The notes under the pieces were generated by a model that was given only the letters and a program-made list of their open reading frames with translations, did not search any database and was not told the DNA's origin. The position numbers and the translations under genes are program-made. 64,000 nt of DNA from an uncultured Eubacteriales bacterium. Lineage in GTDB: Bacteria > Bacillota > Clostridia > Oscillospirales > Acutalibacteraceae. This document shows, piece by piece, positions 34,401 to 43,160 of the stretch. How positions within the stretch are numbered: the first letter of the stretch is position 1; each line of letters opens with the position of its first letter. Location: assembly GCA_905198155.1 (NCBI GenBank), contig CAJKBQ010000015.1, positions 1-64,000 of the forward strand. Direction: 5' to 3'.

Positions 34401-36041
34401 TTATCGTGTGGTTTCGGCTTCAACCAGACGTAGGCTGCGATAGCGGGCGCGGAGCACCGGTTTTTCGATTTTGCCGGTGGGGTTGCGCGGGACGTCGGCG
34501 AAAATGATTTTGCGCGGGCGCTTGTATCGCGGCAATTCCTGGCAGAATTCGTTGATTTCGGCCTCGGTTGCGGTCTCCCCCGGTTTCAATTCGATGATTG
34601 CGGCGGCAATTTCGCCCAATCGGGCGTCCGGCAGGCCGATGACCGCCACGTCCTTGATTTTGTCGTTCGCGCGGAGGAAATCTTCGATTTGCACTGGGTA
34701 AAGGTTTTCGCCGCCGGTGATGATGACGTCTTTTTTGCGGTCTACCAGGTAAATAAATCCATCCGCGTCTTCGCGTGCCATATCCCCTGTCAATAACCAG
34801 CCGTCGAACAGGACTTCGGCGGTTGCCTGGGGATTTTTGTAATAACAGCGCATCACGCCGTCGCCGCGGACAGCCAATTCACCGACTTCGCCGCGCAAAA
34901 CGGGGCGGCGGTGCTCGTCAAGAATTTGTGTTTCCCAACCAAATCCGGCTTTGCCGATTGCGCCCACTTTGTCAATGTGATCGACGCCCAAATGGACGCA
35001 GCCGGGGCCGATGGACTCGGACAGGCCGTAGTTGGTGTCGTACTGGTGGGCGGGAAACACGGATTTCCAGCGGCGAATCAGGCTCGGCGGGACGGGCTGC
35101 GCGCCGATGTGCATCAGCCGCCACTGCGACAGGCGGTAGTCGGCGAGGGAGACGCGGCCGTCGTCGATCGCGTCGAGGATGTCTTGCGCCCACGGGACGA
35201 GGAGCCAGACAATGGTGGCTTTTTCTTCCGTAACTGCTTGCAAAATCCATTCCGGACTGACGCCACGCAACAAAACAGCGCGAGATGCCGACATTAAGCT
35301 GCCAAACCAGTGCATTTTTGCGCCGGTATGGTACAGCGGCGGAATACATAGAAAGACGTCCGAGCGCGTTTGGCCGTGGTGCGTCTGCTCCGTGATGGCA
35401 GAGGCGACCAATGCGCGGTGGCGATGTAGGATCGCTTTTGGGAATCCGGTGGTGCCGGAGGAAAAGTAGATGGCGGCATCGTCGTCGTCGGACAGCGCGA
35501 CCGGCGGCGTGATCGACGAACAATAGTAAATCATGTCGGCGTAATTTGAGGCAAAATTGGGGGTGTCGTCGCGCGCACCGACGTAGAAATAATCGGTAAT
35601 TTTGGACAATTGGTTGCGCACGGACTCCACACGGCTCACAAATTCCGGGCCAAACAACAGCATTCGGCAATCTGCCAGGTCGGCGCAGTAGCGAATTTCT
35701 TCGCCGGTGTAGCGGTAATTCATGGGAACTGCAATGGCGCCGGTTTTGAGAATGCCAAAGTATATTGGCAGCCATTCGAGGCAATTCATCAACAAAATTG
35801 CGACTTTGTCGCCTTTTTGAATCCCACGGGTAAACAGCAAATTGGCAAACCGGTTGGCGTACACGTCGAATTGCCGCCATGTGATTTCGCGGCGGTATCG
35901 TTCGCTTTCGACCGGTTCAATCAGACGGTATTCACGCCACGTTACGTTGCGTTCCGGTTGATTTTGCGGGGTGATTTCGGTGAGCGCCGGGTCGTTCGGG
36001 TAGAGGCGGGCGTTCCGTTCCAAAAAATCGGTAATGGGCAT
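34401..36041 (-). CDS. Acyl-CoA synthetase (class I adenylate-forming)
   Basis: About 546 residues. Core motifs: YFSSGTTGFPK near 205 (P-loop), YGLSESIG near 340, GWLLTGDMAREDADGFIYLV near 430, KKDVIITGGENLYP, and PRNPTGKIEK with the catalytic Lys near 525. It activates a carboxylic acid of unknown identity as its CoA ester. GAGAGG favours the ATG at 36041 over 36050. Placed 82 bp upstream of iorA, it could accept an arylacetate or aryl acid and so duplicate or complement PaaK. Confidence 0.9.
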   Translation of the reverse strand: MPITDFLERNARLYPNDPALTEITPQNQPERNVTWREYRLIEPVESERYRREITWRQFDVYANRFANLLFTRGIQKGDKVAILLMNCLEWLPIYFGILKTGAIAVPMNYRYTGEEIRYCADLADCRMLLFGPEFVSRVESVRNQLSKITDYFYVGARDDTPNFASNYADMIYYCSSITPPVALSDDDDAAIYFSSGTTGFPKAILHRHRALVASAITEQTHHGQTRSDVFLCIPPLYHTGAKMHWFGSLMSASRAVLLRGVSPEWILQAVTEEKATIVWLLVPWAQDILDAIDDGRVSLADYRLSQWRLMHIGAQPVPPSLIRRWKSVFPAHQYDTNYGLSESIGPGCVHLGVDHIDKVGAIGKAGFGWETQILDEHRRPVLRGEVGELAVRGDGVMRCYYKNPQATAEVLFDGWLLTGDMAREDADGFIYLVDRKKDVIITGGENLYPVQIEDFLRANDKIKDVAVIGLPDARLGEIAAAIIELKPGETATEAEINEFCQELPRYKRPRKIIFADVPRNPTGKIEKPVLRARYRSLRLVEAETTR

Positions 36042-36160
36042 TGGATTCATCCTCTCCGTTTTGTGATTTCGCGTATACTTATCATTGTACCATATTTCGC
36101 TTTTTTTTTCAACCGATTCGCGCGTTTTTTCGATTTTTTGCGAAAAAAATCCGCGAATGC

Positions 36161-36189
36161 TTGCAAATCGCGCACGGGTCTATTATAAT
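36161..36189 (+). promoter_or_regulatory. Promoter of the first MATE gene
   Basis: TTGCAA (36161-36166), 17 bases, TATAAT (36184-36189), followed by AGGTATGGATTTTCGCG, which is shared in part with other promoters in the window. Confidence 0.75.
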
Positions 36190-36221
36190 AGGTATGGATT
36201 TTCGCGAAGGAAGGGATTTGA

Positions 36222-37562
36222 TTGACAGAAAAAGTGGATTCCCCACTATTCACCGACGTACAATTGAAAAAATTGATTGTTCCGATGATTATCGAGCAGA
36301 CGCTGTTGATCACGGTCGGGATGATCGACACGGTGATGATCTCGGCGGTGGGCGAGGCGCAGGTGTCGGGCGTGTCGCTGGTGGACATGATTAACAACCT
36401 GATTATATGCATTTTTGCGGCATTAGCGACTGGCGGTACGGTAGTTGTTTCGCAATTTATCGGCGCACGGAAGCCGGGCGAGGCGCGTCGGGCGGCGGCG
36501 CAGCTGCTGGTGTTGACGGGGCTGATCGCGGTCGTGGTAATGGGTGCGTGCCTGGCGCTGAACGGGTCGATTATTTCGCTGTTTTTTGGGAAAATCGAGC
36601 CGGATGTGCGCACGGCTTGCGAAACATATTTCGGCATTACGGCGCTTTCATTCCCGTTTTTGGCAGTATATAACTGCTGCGCGGCGTTGTTCCGCGCCAT
36701 CGGCAACAGCAAGGTGTCGATGTACGCGTCGCTGTTCAGCAACGTGTTGAACGCGATCGGGAATGCGATTTTGATTTACGGGTGCGACTTGGGCGTCGCC
36801 GGTGCGGCTGCGGCCACAACATTCTCACGGTTTGCGGCGATGGTGCTGATGATGGTACTGTTGACCAATAAAACACATGAGGTGTACATTGACTTCCGTG
36901 CAAAATTCCGGTTTGACTGGGCGATGATTCGCAAAATTCTGTTCATCGGCGTGCCGAGCAGCGTGGAAAACAGTATTTTCGAGCTGGGACGAATCTTAGT
37001 TGTGGGAATTATCTCAGGTTTTGGAACGGTGCAGATCGCCGCAAATGCCGTCGCGAACACGATGGACAGCATGGGCGTGATCATCGGCAAGGCAATGGGC
37101 CTGGCGATTTTGACGGTCGTGGGGCAATGCGTCGGCACCGGGGATTATAATGTGGTGAAATTTTACATCAAAAAGTGCATGAAGCTGACGTACTTGCTGC
37201 ACATTGCGTGGAATGCGCTGCTGTTTGCGACGCTGCCGTTGACAATCCGGCTGTTTCATCTATCGCCGGAGACGCAAAAACTTGCGTTACTGCTGATCGT
37301 GATCCACAACGGATGCGGCATGGTGATTTGGCCGATGTCGTTCGCGTTCCCGAACGCACTGCGCGCCGCCAACGACGCCCGGTTCACGATGGCGGTGTCG
37401 ATGACGTCGATGATTGTGTGCCGGATTGGGATGAGTTTGGTATTGGCGGACTATTTTGCCATGGGCGCGGTCGGAGTTTGGATTGCCATGGTGATCGACT
37501 GGATTGCGCGGAGCACGTGTTTCTGGCTGCGGTATCGCAGCGGAAGGTGGCAAAAGTATTGA
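36222..37562 (+). CDS. MATE family efflux transporter
   Basis: 446 residues with 12 hydrophobic segments in two six-helix halves, a cation-coupled drug or metabolite exporter of the inner membrane. Early family features are LIVPMIIEQTLLITVGMIDTVMIS (segment 1) and the second half beginning near VPSSVENSIFELGRI. The start is TTG at 36222, preceded by GAAGGAAGGG; the next in-frame ATG is 21 codons later, inside the first helix. Convergent with a lipoprotein gene. Substrate unknown. Confidence 0.9.
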   Translation: MTEKVDSPLFTDVQLKKLIVPMIIEQTLLITVGMIDTVMISAVGEAQVSGVSLVDMINNLIICIFAALATGGTVVVSQFIGARKPGEARRAAAQLLVLTGLIAVVVMGACLALNGSIISLFFGKIEPDVRTACETYFGITALSFPFLAVYNCCAALFRAIGNSKVSMYASLFSNVLNAIGNAILIYGCDLGVAGAAAATTFSRFAAMVLMMVLLTNKTHEVYIDFRAKFRFDWAMIRKILFIGVPSSVENSIFELGRILVVGIISGFGTVQIAANAVANTMDSMGVIIGKAMGLAILTVVGQCVGTGDYNVVKFYIKKCMKLTYLLHIAWNALLFATLPLTIRLFHLSPETQKLALLLIVIHNGCGMVIWPMSFAFPNALRAANDARFTMAVSMTSMIVCRIGMSLVLADYFAMGAVGVWIAMVIDWIARSTCFWLRYRSGRWQKY

Positions 37563-37578
37563 AATTGAGGCATGGAAA

Positions 37579-37610
37579 ATGGGCGCGCGGATGGGAATCC
37601 GTGCGCCCAT
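37579..37610. terminator. Convergent-gene hairpin
   Basis: Arms ATGGGCGCGCGGAT (37579-37592) and ATCCGTGCGCCCAT (37597-37610), one G-T pair, no strong T-run. It lies between the stops of the MATE and lipoprotein genes. Confidence 0.6.
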
Positions 37611-37622
37611 GGTGTTTGCTGG

Positions 37623-38264
37623 TTATTGGACGGCGTTTTTTACCTCAGCGCTGAAGGCGTCAAGGGTTTGCCCTTCCATTTCCTTCAAGCTCGGCACGTC
37701 ATAGACGGCCAAAATGTGGTGATCGTTGGTAACGTAATAGCCGAGTTCGACAGCACACATATAGAATTTGTCTTTTTCAGGGAAAATAATGTCGTCGGAC
37801 GGGACGGTAATCGGGACGACCAGCTTTGTTCCGGCCGGGAAGTTGACCGCTTCGCCAAGGGCTTCGCGCGTTCCGATGTATAGAGATACGAAATTCCCCA
37901 TATTTTCCGACAAATACCCATCTACAATTGAATCAATGGACACGTTTAGGTACAAGCGGTTCACAACAAGGCCGGGTGCGTTCTCTGATTTGAGAATTTC
38001 TGCCTTGTGTGACTCCATGGATTCGATGGTCACGACGGCCGTGCAGGCGGCATCGCGGTAATAGTTTTGCACGGACTGCGTCGTGGCGAGCGGACTGGAC
38101 TCGTAACAGGACGATTGGTCGGCGGATGGCAGCGTGAATTGCGGGTAGGTTGCGCGCGCGGCGGCAATTTTTTCGGCGGACAGGCGCGGTGCAGCGCAGG
38201 CGGTTAGTAGGGCGAGGCACAACAGGACGCAGAGGAATGTCAAACAAATGTTGCGGGTTTTCAT
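37623..38264 (-). CDS. Lipoprotein of unknown function
   Basis: 213 residues. A type II signal peptide ends in the lipobox LLTAC (Cys near residue 22), so the mature protein is anchored outside the membrane. The remainder is mixed alpha/beta, with no family I recognise. GAAAGGA precedes the ATG at 38264. An in-frame ATG at 38321 has an even better GGAGG site and would add 19 mostly charged residues before the signal; either start gives an export signal. It has its own promoter at 38373-38401. Confidence 0.7.
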   Translation of the reverse strand: MKTRNICLTFLCVLLCLALLTACAAPRLSAEKIAAARATYPQFTLPSADQSSCYESSPLATTQSVQNYYRDAACTAVVTIESMESHKAEILKSENAPGLVVNRLYLNVSIDSIVDGYLSENMGNFVSLYIGTREALGEAVNFPAGTKLVVPITVPSDDIIFPEKDKFYMCAVELGYYVTNDHHILAVYDVPSLKEMEGQTLDAFSAEVKNAVQ

Positions 38265-38589
38265 GATAGATTCATCCTTTCGTATTCCCAAATCCGTTTT
38301 GGCGTTCGCGATATGCTGCATGGGTTTCGCCTCCATTTCCAACTCGACAAAAAGTTGTATTTTCTGATTTATAGTATAACAGATTGGCAAGTCATTGTCA
38401 ATTGACAAGTCAACAGAAAATTATACGCAGCTTACAATTATTTATATAATAAGATTATAGATTTTCCCACAAAAAGCAAAATTTTGGAATTGAAACGGAT
38501 TCAACGAAAATCGAACATCCCGCGCGCCTCGGGGATCGACCGCAATATCCAGATTCGTACAAAAATCATGTAAATTTTGCGAAAACCCA
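38265..38589. promoter_or_regulatory. Divergent regulatory region with lipoprotein promoter and palindrome
   Basis: On the minus strand TTGACA (38396-38401), 17 bases, TATACT (38373-38378) serves the lipoprotein. A perfect 14-bp palindrome TTGTCAATTGACAA (38395-38408) covers the -35 box, and CAAGTCA repeats flank it, so a repressor or activator site is likely. The rest of the gap (about 38410-38580) is AT-rich with no gene. Confidence 0.7.
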
Positions 38590-38618
38590 TTGCATTTCGG
38601 TCAAAACCATGCTACAAT
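38590..38618 (+). promoter_or_regulatory. Promoter of the MFS/GDPD operon
   Basis: TTGCAT (38590-38595), 17 bases, TACAAT (38613-38618), 31 bp before the transporter start. Confidence 0.7.
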
Positions 38619-38648
38619 AAAAGCATCAATTGCGAAAGGACGGATTCC

Positions 38649-39923
38649 ATGAAACTCAACACCCGGCGCACCATGCTGATCGGCTTGGCGTTTATGTCCA
38701 TCTGCGCGTTTTGGCAGCTGTACAACTACGTTGTGCCGCTGATGCTGCGCTACACGTTCCACCTGCACGACGGCACCATTGGCATCGTAATGGCGACAGA
38801 CAATATCCTCGCACTGTTTCTTTTGCCACTATTCGGGTCACTTTCGGACAAAACACACACCAAATTGGGGCGCAGAACCCCCTACATCCTCGGCGGAACC
38901 GTCGCGGCGGCGATCCTGATGGTTCTGCTGGCTGCGGCCGATTGGGCGGCAAAACTTCCAATGTTCATCGCCGTGTTGGCGGCACTGCTGCTGGCGATGT
39001 CGGTGTACCGCTCCCCCGCGGTCGCGCTGATGCCGGATGTGACGCCAAAACCGTTCCGCAGCAAGGCCAACGCCATCATCAATCTGATGGGTGCGCTGGG
39101 CGGAATTTTCGCTTACGGGATTGTATGGGCGATGCTGCCGAAAATTGACCCGGTCACGCAGACAAAACCAGCCAGCTATGTGCCGGTATTTGCCGTAATT
39201 GCCGCATTTATGCTGACCGCGGCGATCATTTTACCGTTTACTGTGAAAGAAAACCAGCTTGCCGCACAAATGCCGCCCGAACCGGACGAGGACGACGGCT
39301 CCGGCGACGCGAAATTGGCGCCGGACGTGCGCCGCAGCTTGATCTTCCTGCTGGCGTCGGTAGCGCTGTGGTATATGGCATATAATGCCGTAGAAAGCGC
39401 ATATTCCCGTTTTGTGTTCGACCGCTGGGGCGCGGACGAGGGCGTCGGCTCCACCATGATGATCGTCGCGATGCTTGTCGCGACCGCCAGCTACATTCCG
39501 GTCGGCGCGCTCAGCAGCAAAATCGGCCGCAAACGCGTGATTCTGGGCGGCGTCGTGCTGATGGGACTGGCGTTCGCCGGTGGTATCGCGCTGACGCATT
39601 ACAGTTGGGTCGCATATGTATTGATGGGAATTATCGGAATCGGATGGGCCGCCATAAATGTGAATTCTTACCCAATGGTCGTCGAAATGAGCCGCGGCAG
39701 CGACGTCGGCAAGTACACCGGGTACTATTATACGTTTTCGATGGCCGCGCAGGTCGTGACGCCGATTTTGTCCGGGCAGTTGTTCCGCTGGTACGGCTAC
39801 GGCGTGCTGTTCCCGTACGCGGTCGTGTTCACGGCGGCGGCGTTTTGCACGATGCTGTTCGTCCGCCATGGCGACAATCGCCCCGCCGCCCAAAAGGGAT
39901 TGGACGCATTTCAGGAAATGTGA
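38649..39923 (+). CDS. MFS transporter, sucrose/GPH-like
   Basis: 424 residues with 12 predicted membrane helices in two halves joined by an acidic loop (EPDEDDGSGD near 210). The loop-2 motif GSLSDKTHTKLGRRTPYI is typical of sugar:cation symporters related to plant SUC/SLC45 and the GPH family. Substrate probably a sugar or glycoside. AAAGGA precedes the ATG at 38649. The GDPD gene follows after ten bases. Confidence 0.88.
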   Translation: MKLNTRRTMLIGLAFMSICAFWQLYNYVVPLMLRYTFHLHDGTIGIVMATDNILALFLLPLFGSLSDKTHTKLGRRTPYILGGTVAAAILMVLLAAADWAAKLPMFIAVLAALLLAMSVYRSPAVALMPDVTPKPFRSKANAIINLMGALGGIFAYGIVWAMLPKIDPVTQTKPASYVPVFAVIAAFMLTAAIILPFTVKENQLAAQMPPEPDEDDGSGDAKLAPDVRRSLIFLLASVALWYMAYNAVESAYSRFVFDRWGADEGVGSTMMIVAMLVATASYIPVGALSSKIGRKRVILGGVVLMGLAFAGGIALTHYSWVAYVLMGIIGIGWAAINVNSYPMVVEMSRGSDVGKYTGYYYTFSMAAQVVTPILSGQLFRWYGYGVLFPYAVVFTAAAFCTMLFVRHGDNRPAAQKGLDAFQEM

Positions 39924-39933
39924 GGGAAAACGG

Positions 39934-40695
39934 ATGGATTTTGCAATGCTTTCGGCGCGATATGCGCACCGCGGCCTGCATGATGCGGCTGCGGGGATTC
40001 CGGAAAATTCCATTCCTGCATTTCGGCGCGCAGTGGAGCTGGGGTTTGGCATCGAACTCGACGTGCAGCTGACCGCGGACGGGGAAGTTGTGGTATTTCA
40101 CGACAAAAATTTACAGCGTGTGTGCGGTGTAAACCGCGATTTGTGCGACTGCACATGGGCAGAATTGCAATCGGTCGCGCTGAGCGGCACCGATGCGCGC
40201 ATCCCCCGCTTCGCCGACGTCCTGGCCGAAATCGGCGGGCGCGTCCCGCTGGTGGTTGAAGTGAAATATTACGCGCGAAAATCGGAATTATGTGAAAAAA
40301 CGGCGCAATTGCTGAAAAATTACAACGGAAAAGTCGTCATTGAGTCGTTTCACCCACTGATCGTCGCATGGTGGAAGCGCCATGTGCCGGAAATGGGGCG
40401 CGGAATTTTGGCGGAGGACTTCGAGGCACGCCGGAGCCTGAAATTCCCGGCGTCCGTCGTGGCCGGCCGGCTGCTGCTGAACGGCTGGATTCGCCCGGAC
40501 TTCGTCGCGTACCGGTTCGAGGATCGCGACGTCCCGGCCGTGCGGCGATTCGCGCGGCGCGGCCCGTGCTTTTACTGGACGATCCGGTCGGCGGCGGACT
40601 TGGCGACGGCCGAAGCGGCCGGCGGGACGGTGATTTTTGAAGGGTTTGTTCCGGCGGCGGACGGTACGCAAAACGCGGAAAAAACTACTATATAA
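39934..40695 (+). CDS. Glycerophosphodiester phosphodiesterase
   Basis: 253 residues, TIM-barrel GDPD family. YAHRGLHDAAAGIPENSIPAF at 10-30 carries the first catalytic His and the substrate Glu; ELDVQLTADGEVVVFHD gives the metal Glu/Asp and the second His. It hydrolyses glycerophosphodiesters to glycerol 3-phosphate and an alcohol. There is no signal peptide, so it is cytoplasmic. Probably co-transcribed with the transporter upstream, which might import the substrate. Confidence 0.9.
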   Translation: MDFAMLSARYAHRGLHDAAAGIPENSIPAFRRAVELGFGIELDVQLTADGEVVVFHDKNLQRVCGVNRDLCDCTWAELQSVALSGTDARIPRFADVLAEIGGRVPLVVEVKYYARKSELCEKTAQLLKNYNGKVVIESFHPLIVAWWKRHVPEMGRGILAEDFEARRSLKFPASVVAGRLLLNGWIRPDFVAYRFEDRDVPAVRRFARRGPCFYWTIRSAADLATAEAAGGTVIFEGFVPAADGTQNAEKTTI

Positions 40696-40764
40696 TAGGT
40701 ATGGTTTTCCGCGGGCGGTTCCAAAGCTGCCGGATGCTTGAAAATTTGAAAGGATTTGATTGCC

Positions 40765-41307
40765 ATGAAATGGATGATTGCATCGGATATTCACGGATCC
40801 GCATACTATGCGCGGCAAATGATCGCGGCATTTGAGCGGTCGGGCGCCGACCGGCTGTTGCTGCTCGGCGATTTGCTGTACCACGGGCCGCGCAACGCTT
40901 TGCCGCAGGAGTACGATCCGCCGCAGGTGATCCCGATGCTGAACGCGTACGCCGAACGGATTTGCTGCGTGCGCGGAAATTGCGACAGTGAAGTGGATCA
41001 AATGGTCCTGCATTTCCCGATTATGGCAGAATACGCCGTGCTACCGTTCGGAAATCGACTGATTTACGCGACGCACGGCCATCATCCGGTGCCGCCGTTG
41101 CAGCCGGGCGACATTTTGTTGACCGGACACACGCATGTGACCGCGCACGAGCCGCGGGCACATTACATTTATTGGAACCCCGGTTCAATTTCCATTCCGA
41201 AAGAGGACACGCCGCGCGGATATATGCTGCTGGACGGCGATCGGTGCAGCTGGCACCGGCTGGCGGACGATGCGGTGACGTACGAAGTGACTGCGGATAC
41301 GCTTTAA
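40765..41307 (+). CDS. YfcE-type metallophosphoesterase
   Basis: 180 residues. All motifs of the MJ0936/YfcE calcineurin-like phosphodiesterases are present: SDIHGS (7-12), LLLGDLLYHGP, RGNCDSEVD, ATHGHH and TGHTHV, which bind two metals. GAAAGGA ten bases before the ATG at 40765 sets the start. A palindromic TATAAT-bearing element spans the end of the GDPD gene just upstream. Positions 41308-41475 after it show no gene. Confidence 0.9.
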   Translation: MKWMIASDIHGSAYYARQMIAAFERSGADRLLLLGDLLYHGPRNALPQEYDPPQVIPMLNAYAERICCVRGNCDSEVDQMVLHFPIMAEYAVLPFGNRLIYATHGHHPVPPLQPGDILLTGHTHVTAHEPRAHYIYWNPGSISIPKEDTPRGYMLLDGDRCSWHRLADDAVTYEVTADTL

Positions 41308-41475
41308 TCCCAGGGGGAATTTGCAATTCGTATTCCTTCGGTCAGTTGACGGCTGAAAAATGGGAATCGGTCGCGTCAAAACGTTGCAAATCATCGGCCG
41401 TGCAGCGACCGCCCAGACCCGAACGGCGCGCAGCCGTAGGAGCTGGCAACCCTTTTTTTGAATTTTGTCCAAATA

Positions 41476-41508
41476 AAAACGACCGTTCCGAGTTGGGACG
41501 GTCGTTTT
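41476..41508. terminator. Rho-independent terminator
   Basis: Perfect arms AAAACGACCGT (41476-41486) and ACGGTCGTTTT (41498-41508), extended by CC/GG inside. It serves the convergent isomerase gene and may stop the phosphoesterase operon. Confidence 0.85.
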
Positions 41509-41531
41509 GCAATGCAAATGATCGATGAAAA

Positions 41532-42977
41532 TTACCGCACAATGACGTATTCAACGCCAAGCGCGTCCGCAATTTTAGCCAATGTGTCTGCATGATGGCC
41601 AATGCCGAGCGCGTAGTGGTGCGTCGGGCCCTGCATGACCCAGTCGCGAATGAATTCTTTCAGCGGGCGGTCGAAAACGGCGCGCGTGTTCGTGTTGCCG
41701 GTCGGCGGGATCGGGCCTTTTTGGGAATATCCTTCGCCAATGACAAATTTAAATTTTCCGTTCGCATTTTGGGTCAGGCCGAGCATCGTGATCGGGCCTT
41801 CTTTCAGTTTGAACTCGACGGAAGCGCCGTGGCCAGGCTTGCCGTGGTATTTTGCGAGGCTACGCAGCACCGGGCGGCCTTCTGCAATCCGCAAATGGTG
41901 CGGGCCGTCGTGCCCAATCAGGATACAATTGGAATTAAAGTCAAAAGGATGCAATTCTGCGAAGCTGCCGCCGATGTCGAGGCGATCCATAATCAGCATC
42001 GCGACGAGCGTTTTGATGTCGTATTCGCCGCACATCGGGATGCCTTCGGCGTTCAGGATCGAGTTGCCGACGATGAACGACGACGCGACGTCGCGCTGGA
42101 TCGTGTTGTCCTGCGCCGCGTAGTAGTAGGCGAGGCCGGTCAAATGGTATTTTTCGACCAATTTGTCAAGCGCGACGGCGGTGCGCGCGGCTTCGTGCAG
42201 GTCGGTGGCGTTCAATTTCGTTGCCAGCGGATCCGATCCGGGATCCGGCGTGTCAAATTCGCGGAGAATGAGTTCGGACTTCTCTTTAATTTCCGGTTCC
42301 GTCACTTGCTGGTACAGCGCAACGACATCCTCGATTTCCAACAGCGGCACATGCAGCCCAAATGCGGCCGACAGGGCGGTCGGGTCGGCGTGCATATCGT
42401 ACATCGCTTCCATGACGTGACCCATCAGGCCGAGTCGCGCGCCTTTGAGGTCGTGCAGCACTTTCGCGATTTCGCACCACTCTGCGAGTTTGGCGTCGGC
42501 GTCCGCGTCATTATGAAGCGTTCCAAAAATGACGTCATTCACCTTTTTCCCTAAACGAATTGCGACGCCCGTGAACTCCGGCACAGAGCAGACATTGTCA
42601 TTTTCCAGCTGCATGAACGTGTTGGCCTTGGTGTAGTCGAGCGCGGCCAGCGGTTGGAGCGCGGCCAGGACGATCGGGCAGTCGATCGCGCGCATAATCG
42701 GCGCGAACACCGACGACGTGGCGTACGTCACCATGTTGCAAATGACAACATCCGGATGATACGCGGTGATCTGGTCTGCCAGCTCATAGCCGCGTTCGCT
42801 GCTGTCGGACATTCCGAAGTCCTGAACAGTGACGCCATTGGCTTCCAATTTTGCCTTTAATTCGGCATGATATCCCATCAAATGGTCATACAGATCTGGG
42901 AATTGTGCCCAATACGGCTTGTGCGCGACCGCGAAAAACGCGATTTTTGCTTGGCGCGGATTTCTTCTTTCCAGCAT
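41532..42977 (-). CDS. L-arabinose/L-fucose isomerase family protein
   Basis: 481 residues. N-terminal Rossmann-like domain (AHKPYWAQFPDLYDHLMGY, then VVICNMVTYATSS) and a C-terminal AraA-like beta domain with CEY, HDGPHHLRIAEG and the terminal GIGHHADTLAKIADALG, which together supply the metal-binding Glu and His residues. It interconverts an aldose and ketose; which one is unclear. GAAAGGAAG precedes the ATG at 42977, and the frame open to 43109 has no support. A terminator upstream separates it from the two oxidoreductase genes, but a TATAAT near 43025 on this strand gives it a promoter. Confidence 0.87.
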   Translation of the reverse strand: MLERRNPRQAKIAFFAVAHKPYWAQFPDLYDHLMGYHAELKAKLEANGVTVQDFGMSDSSERGYELADQITAYHPDVVICNMVTYATSSVFAPIMRAIDCPIVLAALQPLAALDYTKANTFMQLENDNVCSVPEFTGVAIRLGKKVNDVIFGTLHNDADADAKLAEWCEIAKVLHDLKGARLGLMGHVMEAMYDMHADPTALSAAFGLHVPLLEIEDVVALYQQVTEPEIKEKSELILREFDTPDPGSDPLATKLNATDLHEAARTAVALDKLVEKYHLTGLAYYYAAQDNTIQRDVASSFIVGNSILNAEGIPMCGEYDIKTLVAMLIMDRLDIGGSFAELHPFDFNSNCILIGHDGPHHLRIAEGRPVLRSLAKYHGKPGHGASVEFKLKEGPITMLGLTQNANGKFKFVIGEGYSQKGPIPPTGNTNTRAVFDRPLKEFIRDWVMQGPTHHYALGIGHHADTLAKIADALGVEYVIVR

Positions 42978-43107
42978 AAAATCAAACTTCCTTTCGTTTT
43001 TGTGGGTTTGCGATTCTGCTATGATTATAGCATACTTTCGCCGAAATAAACAGAAGAAAGTAAATCGGGATTTGGTCAAAATAAAGATTTTGAAAAAATA
43101 CGCGCAC

Positions 43108-43138
43108 AAAAAAGGCTGGACGGAAAATCCGCTCAGCC
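43108..43138 (-). terminator. Rho-independent terminator after the oxidoreductase pair
   Basis: On the minus strand GGCTGAGCGGA pairs with TCCGTCCAGCC (43114-43138), followed by a T-run from the A-run at 43108-43113. Confidence 0.8.
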
Positions 43139-43160
43139 CGGTTGTGCAACAAAATGGCGA

